Below, piece by piece: positions 36,855-40,780 of a stretch of 40,780 nucleotides of DNA. The position numbers were made by a program, and so were the translations under genes. Below the pieces are notes generated by a model that saw only the letters and a program-made list of their open reading frames with translations, did no database searches and was not told the origin of the DNA. Within the stretch, counting starts at the first letter, position 1. Each line of letters starts with the position of its first letter. The DNA lies in NCBI GenBank assembly GCA_029978705.1, contig JAPOIY010000023.1, positions 1 through 40,780 on the forward strand, read 5' to 3'. This stretch comes from Actinomycetota bacterium. GTDB lineage: Bacteria > Actinomycetota > Actinomycetes > S36-B12 > GCA-2699445.

Positions 36855-38366
36855 ATGACGAGTCACGTCACCACCCCCCACGCGCTCGGGGACGACCGGG
36901 CCGGCACCCGGTCGCTGCTGCGACGCGGTGGGGTGTCGTTCCTCGGCGGAGCCACCGCGGGGGCGCTGGGACTGGTACTCGCGGTGGTTGTCGGCCGCGG
37001 CTACGGCCCCACCGGCTCCGGTGTCTTCTTCTCCGTGGTGGCGGTGGTGATGGTGTTGTCCAACACGGTGGAACTCGGCGCGGACACCGCCTTCGTCTGG
37101 ATCCTGCCGCGCCTACGGGCGGACGGCCGCGCCGACCAGCAGCGTCCCGCCGTCCGGGTGGGCGCCGGCCCGGTGGTGGTCGCGGCCGGAGCCACCGCCG
37201 TCGCCCTCTGGCTGGCCGCCGCCCCCCTCGCCGCCCTTCTCGGGGGCGGCGCCGAGACCGCCACAGGGCTGCGCTGGGGGGCGGTGGCGGTGTTCACGGG
37301 CACCGCCGCCACGGTCGCCGTCGCCATCACGCGGGGACTGGGAGCGCTGGCGCCTCTCGTCGCGCTGCAGAACGTGGTGCTGCCCTCCTTGCGGCTGGCG
37401 GGGGTGGGCCTGTGTGTGATGGCCGCCGCGGCGGTCACCGCGGCTCTGGCCGCGTGGTCACTGGCCTGGGCCGGGACCGCAGTCGCTGCCGCCGCGGCGA
37501 CCCTCGTCCTGCTCCGGCGCACTCCCGGTGCGGGTCCCGCCGAGGCGGGGCTGCGGCGTGAATTCTGGGGTTTCGCGATCCCCCGCGCCGGTGCAGCTGT
37601 CGTCGAGATCGCCCTGGTGTGGTTCGACGTCATCCTCGTCACGATCCTGCTGGGTCCCACCGAAGCGGGGATCTACGCGGTCGCCAGTCGCTTCGTCACG
37701 GCCGGCGCCCTGGGGGAGAACGCCCTGCGGGTCGCCCTCGCCCCCCGCTTCTCCGCGCTGTTCGCCGTCGCCGACCGCGGCGCGGCCGAGACCCTGCTGC
37801 GCGCTGCGGCGCCTCTGATGGTCGCGCTCACCTGGCCGGTCTTCCTGGTGGCGGCGGTGCAGGCGCCGGCGCTGCTGGAGGTCTTCGGCCCGGGGTTCTC
37901 CTCCGGGTCCGCGGCGCTGCGGGTGCTGTGCGCGGCCATGCTCGGGGTCAGCCTGTTCGGACCGGTGCAGGCGGTGCTGCTGATGAGCGGCAACACCCGC
38001 CGGCAGCTGGGGAACAAGACCGCGGCGCTGGCCGCCATGGTCGTGCTCGACCTGGCCCTCGTCCCGTCCCTGGGCATCGTGGGGGCGGCGCTCGGGTGGG
38101 CGGTGGCCTTGGCCCTCGACACGGGGTTGGCCGCCGGCCAGCTGCACCGTGACCAGCACGTCCGCATCGGCCTGCGGTCCGGGCTGGAGGCCGCCGCGCT
38201 CGTCAGCGTGGGCGCCGGGGTGGTCCTGGGCCTGATCGCGCTGGTCGGCCCCCCCGGGGGAGCTGCGCTGCTGCTGTCCGCTGTCCTCGTCGGACTCTGG
38301 ACCGTCGCCCTGCTACTCGTCCCTCGCTCGCCCATCGCCCTGACCCGACAGGAGGCCACCTCATGA
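36855..38366 (+). CDS. Wzx/MATE-like polysaccharide flippase
   Basis: The protein has 503 residues with 12–14 hydrophobic segments and few charged loops. The N-terminal LLRRGGVSFLGGATAGALGLVLAVVVGRGYGPTGSGVFFS is displayed here only in parts: RRGGVSFLGG and GRGYGPTGSGVFF resemble the first helices of polysaccharide transporters. The central AVASRFVTAGALGENALRVA fits the same family. These proteins flip undecaprenyl-linked oligosaccharides across the membrane. The ATG of the sulfotransferase overlaps its stop (ATGA), so lipid-linked repeat units that are flipped here may also be sulfated. Confidence 0.86.
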   Translation: MTSHVTTPHALGDDRAGTRSLLRRGGVSFLGGATAGALGLVLAVVVGRGYGPTGSGVFFSVVAVVMVLSNTVELGADTAFVWILPRLRADGRADQQRPAVRVGAGPVVVAAGATAVALWLAAAPLAALLGGGAETATGLRWGAVAVFTGTAATVAVAITRGLGALAPLVALQNVVLPSLRLAGVGLCVMAAAAVTAALAAWSLAWAGTAVAAAAATLVLLRRTPGAGPAEAGLRREFWGFAIPRAGAAVVEIALVWFDVILVTILLGPTEAGIYAVASRFVTAGALGENALRVALAPRFSALFAVADRGAAETLLRAAAPLMVALTWPVFLVAAVQAPALLEVFGPGFSSGSAALRVLCAAMLGVSLFGPVQAVLLMSGNTRRQLGNKTAALAAMVVLDLALVPSLGIVGAALGWAVALALDTGLAAGQLHRDQHVRIGLRSGLEAAALVSVGAGVVLGLIALVGPPGGAALLLSAVLVGLWTVALLLVPRSPIALTRQEATS

Positions 38367-39265
38367 CACCGTTGCACCAGGCCAAGGACGCGTCGCCCCG
38401 CTGGCTGCGCGACGTCGCCAACACCACCACGCGCGGGTGGGGGATGGCGACGTCGCGGTTCCGCACCGGTCCCGACTTCCTCATCATGGGTACCAAGCGG
38501 GGTGGCACCACCTCCCTGTGGAACAACCTGCTGCGCCATCCGCAGGTGATCGGGATGTTCCCCCAACTGCGGGGCCGCAAGAGCAGCGACTATTTCTTCG
38601 CCGCGGACCGGTCGTCCCCCGCCTGGTACCGCTCCCACTTCCCGTCGGCGTGGCACCGGCGCGCCCGGGTCCGGGCGGCCGGCAACGCGGTCGCGGGCGA
38701 GGCGTCCCCGTACTACATGTACGGCCCCCACTGCGCGGCGCAGATCCGGTTGGCCCTCCCGGACGTTCGGCTCCTGGTCCTGCTGCGCGACCCCACCGAG
38801 CGGGCGTACTCCCACTACCAGGAGCGGCGGCAGCAGGGCGCCGAGAGCCTCGGCTTCGAGGCCGCCCTGGCAGCTGAGGCGCAGCGGCTGGCGCCCGACG
38901 AGGAGCGCTGGCAGGCCGATCCGGCCTACTACAGCGAGGCGCACGACTTCTACTCCTACCGGTCCCGCGGGGTGTACCTGCCGCAGGTGCGCCGGATCCG
39001 GGAACAGTTCCCCCCCGGGCAGGTGCTCTTCCTGCGCAGCGAGGATTTCACCCGGCACTACCAGTCCGCCTTCGACACCGTGACCGACTTCCTCGGCCTC
39101 GACCGCCACGACCTCGGCATGGCGGAGCACCACAACTCGATCCGGCGTGCTCCCATGGCCGCCGCCACCCGGCGGGAACTGGCTGCCTTCTTCGCGCCGC
39201 ACAACGCCGAACTCGAGCAGTTCCTGGGTCGGGAACTGGAGTGGCAGGCGCCGCTGCCCCGCTGA
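38363..39265 (+). CDS. PAPS-dependent sulfotransferase
   Basis: The protein has 300 residues. The 5'-phosphosulfate loop is GTKRGGTTSLWNN (residues 43–55) and the 3'-phosphate motif is LRDPTERAYSHYQ (141–153), the two diagnostic PAPS-binding elements of heparan-type sulfotransferases. FLGLDRHDL and the C-terminal region also match this group. It transfers sulfate to a carbohydrate or other hydroxyl acceptor. Translational coupling to the flippase suggests a surface polysaccharide or glycolipid acceptor. It converges with the Wzz-like gene with 4 nt between stop codons. Confidence 0.88.
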   Translation: MTPLHQAKDASPRWLRDVANTTTRGWGMATSRFRTGPDFLIMGTKRGGTTSLWNNLLRHPQVIGMFPQLRGRKSSDYFFAADRSSPAWYRSHFPSAWHRRARVRAAGNAVAGEASPYYMYGPHCAAQIRLALPDVRLLVLLRDPTERAYSHYQERRQQGAESLGFEAALAAEAQRLAPDEERWQADPAYYSEAHDFYSYRSRGVYLPQVRRIREQFPPGQVLFLRSEDFTRHYQSAFDTVTDFLGLDRHDLGMAEHHNSIRRAPMAAATRRELAAFFAPHNAELEQFLGRELEWQAPLPR

Positions 39266-39269
39266 TCCG

Positions 39270-40463
39270 TCAGTCGGTGTCGATCAGGATGTCGACGAGG
39301 GGGGCGACCGTGACACCGGTCGCGTTGGCGGCGAGGTCCGCGAGATCCTGGCGGCGCGTGCTGCCCCGCACCGCGGTCAGGACCACGACCCCGGCCTGTG
39401 CGGCCGCGAGGGCGACCGCACCGCGGCCGGCGCCGGTCAGGTCGCGGATGGGGCTGCGGGGCAATGGGGCGCCCACCGGGACGCGCGCGGTGGCGTGCGC
39501 CAACCCCCGGGCCAGAGGCGCTGCGGCCCCGGGGCCGAGGATCACGATGGGCTCCGGGCCGTCGTAGAGCCGGGCGAGCGCCACCCGCAGGGCGAGCAGA
39601 TCCTCCTCGGCCTCCGCCCGCCGGTCGGCGTCGGCGTCCGCGCCGGCGAGTGCCACTGTCTCGGCCAGGGCGGCGTCGCGCATGGGATGGGCGACCGCCA
39701 TCTCCGCCGGGGACTCGATGACGCCGATGCGGCGCATCCGCCACCACACCAAGCCCACGCCCACGAAGAACCCCAGCGCCGCGCCTGCTGCGGCGAGCGT
39801 GATCAGCCGGGGCACGGACGGTCCCGGCGGGACGACCGCGCGCTCGATGACGGACCCCGGGTTCACCACGAGGGTGAGTGCCTCGGACTGGTCCCGGCGC
39901 AGCGAGGTGAGCTCCGCAGCCAGGGACGCCCCGTTGGCCGGCTTGCCCGCCAGCGCCTTCTCGAGCTGGGTGATGCGGTTGTCCACCTTGGTCAGGAAGA
40001 CCTTGACCTGTGCCTCCGCCTGGGCCCGCCGGAAGGCCAGGTACGCATCGGCGACCGCGTCCGCCCGGCGCGCCGCCTCCCCGCCGTCGGAGCCGGTGGT
40101 GGTCGCGGTCAGGGCCAGCGACTCCGTGGGCACCGCCACGGTGAGCGCCTGACCGAGGTCCTGGGTGGTGGTGCCGTCCCCGAGCCGGTCGGCCGCCAAC
40201 GCGCGGACCTGTCCCGACGACATCACCTCGGCCTCCGTCGCCGTGTTCACCTGCTGCGACAGGGGACCCGTGGCGAACAGGGTGGAGGTGATCGGATTGA
40301 TGGTCACGGTCGCCGACGCGCTGTATGAGCGCGCGATCAGACCGCCTGCCACCAGGCCCACGGCGAGGCCGATCAGGGCCGCGCCCGCGACCCACGTCCA
40401 GTGGCGGCGCAGGGCGAGGGACAGGCTGGACACCGTGGTGCCCGGGGGGGTGGTACTGCTCAT
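39270..40463 (-). CDS. Wzz/BY-kinase-like polysaccharide co-polymerase with degenerate kinase domain
   Basis: The protein has 397 residues. TM1 (about 24–44) and TM2 (about 220–241) enclose an extracytoplasmic region with a coiled-coil-like stretch (AFRRAQAEAQVKVFLTKVDN), the Wzz chain-length layout. The cytoplasmic C-terminal half resembles a BY-kinase, but the Walker A loop reads LGPGAAAPLARG with no GK[ST], and no Tyr-rich tail is present. The late strand (AGVVVLTAVRGSTRRQDL) is recognisable. It probably sets polymer chain length without its own kinase activity. It overlaps the upstream phosphotransferase gene by 4 nt. Confidence 0.8.
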   Translation of the reverse strand: MSSTTPPGTTVSSLSLALRRHWTWVAGAALIGLAVGLVAGGLIARSYSASATVTINPITSTLFATGPLSQQVNTATEAEVMSSGQVRALAADRLGDGTTTQDLGQALTVAVPTESLALTATTTGSDGGEAARRADAVADAYLAFRRAQAEAQVKVFLTKVDNRITQLEKALAGKPANGASLAAELTSLRRDQSEALTLVVNPGSVIERAVVPPGPSVPRLITLAAAGAALGFFVGVGLVWWRMRRIGVIESPAEMAVAHPMRDAALAETVALAGADADADRRAEAEEDLLALRVALARLYDGPEPIVILGPGAAAPLARGLAHATARVPVGAPLPRSPIRDLTGAGRGAVALAAAQAGVVVLTAVRGSTRRQDLADLAANATGVTVAPLVDILIDTD

Positions 40464-40780
40464 CGGTCACTCTCCTCTGTCGTGACGGCCAGGAGTCCGG
40501 CCACGACGTCATCGATGGGGAAGGGTTCCCGACCGGCCGGGGTGCGGAGTGCGTCGGAACGGTGCAGCAGTTCCGTGGCGTGGAACAGCGCCAGCGGCGC
40601 CAGGGACGGGTCGTTCGCCAGCAGGCGGGTGTAGGCCGTCTGCCACCCGAGGCCGCGACACGTGTGCAGCGTCATCACCCGCCAGTGCAGTGCGTCGAAT
40701 CCCACCGGTACGTTCACGCGGTGGTGTTCCCAGTCCCACGCGAGGGTGCGCGGCCCGAGGCGGGCGGTGTTCCACGGCAC
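40460..40780 (-). CDS. Phosphotransferase (APH)-family protein, C-terminal part only (5' end outside window)
   Basis: The visible 106 residues run in from the window edge. LAWDWEHHRVNVPVGFDALH fits the metal-binding/activation region of aminoglycoside-phosphotransferase-fold (APH/choline kinase) proteins seen in capsule clusters. The catalytic loop would lie upstream and is not in the window. It ends four bases inside the Wzz-like gene, so both are one operon. The family call rests on this one segment. Confidence 0.55.
   Translation of the reverse strand: MPWNTARLGPRTLAWDWEHHRVNVPVGFDALHWRVMTLHTCRGLGWQTAYTRLLANDPSLAPLALFHATELLHRSDALRTPAGREPFPIDDVVAGLLAVTTEESDR

Overview
This window is a high-GC, gene-dense chromosome segment from an actinomycete (Actinomycetota). 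Third codon positions are strongly GC-biased, GTG starts are common, and start/stop overlaps of the GTGA type recur. The gene order from about 6.0 to 33.5 kb follows the mycobacterial Rv0991c–Rv1018c neighbourhood: Ruc/FmdB zinc ribbon, 5-formyltetrahydrofolate cyclo-ligase, MoeA, RimJ, membrane protein, PMT mannosyltransferase, rsmI, metG, tatD, rsmA, ispE, glmU, prs, rplY, pth. The species cannot be named from the sequence. Codon use and length suggest an uncultured or less-studied actinomycete rather than a Mycobacterium or Streptomyces.

Layout. (1) 1–3.7 kb: two neighbouring paralogous secreted proteins built from ~53-residue repeats (one cut by the window edge), and an unusual regulator carrying two TetR DNA-binding domains. 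(2) 3.7–6.0 kb: an MFS exporter, the remnant of a DUF167 gene, and a pair of overlapping FluC/CrcB fluoride channel genes. (3) 6.0–13.8 kb: a heat-shock (CIRCE) controlled Ruc-like chaperone, a SAF/CpaB-like protein, a saccharopine-dehydrogenase-like oxidoreductase, the cyclo-ligase, a MoeA-family protein that has lost its signature acidic residues, RimJ-like GNAT, a three-TM membrane protein (together resembling the Glp/GlpR cell-division pair), tRNA-Ala(CGC) and a DUF3048 lipoprotein. (4) 13.8–22.6 kb: a CopD–CtaG fusion, protein O-mannosyltransferase, rsmI, glycerol dehydrogenase, metG, tatD and rsmA. (5) 22.6–29.9 kb: a two-gene epimerase/GT26 glycosyltransferase operon inserted between rsmA and ispE, then ispE, a TetR regulator and acyl-CoA desaturase under a double operator, tRNA-Gln(TTG), glmU and prs. 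(6) 29.9–33.5 kb: glutamate decarboxylase, rplY with a structured leader, pth and a CysQ-like phosphatase. (7) 33.5–40.8 kb: the start of a cell-surface polysaccharide locus: secreted GH16 glucanase, secreted propeller protein, Wzx-type flippase, sulfotransferase, a Wzz/BY-kinase-like co-polymerase whose kinase half looks dead, and a phosphotransferase cut by the window edge.

How the parts work together. Translation and RNA-modification genes (metG, rsmI, rsmA, rplY, pth, two tRNAs) and precursor synthesis (ispE for isoprenoids, glmU for UDP-GlcNAc, prs for PRPP) form the conserved backbone. Envelope genes are inserted into it: the PMT could decorate the Pro/Thr-rich linker of the secreted GH16 enzyme, and CysQ could clear the PAP made by the sulfotransferase.

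The most striking non-coding signals are: a repeated arrangement of a -10 box ending 6–7 nt before a start codon (leaderless mRNAs), found at twelve genes; a CIRCE element; a 43-bp double operator at the desaturase promoter; and a hairpin-rich rplY leader. No insertion sequence, prophage, CRISPR array or rRNA gene was seen. No gene-free stretch exceeds 300 bases; the longest is the ~200-base gadB–rplY intergenic region.
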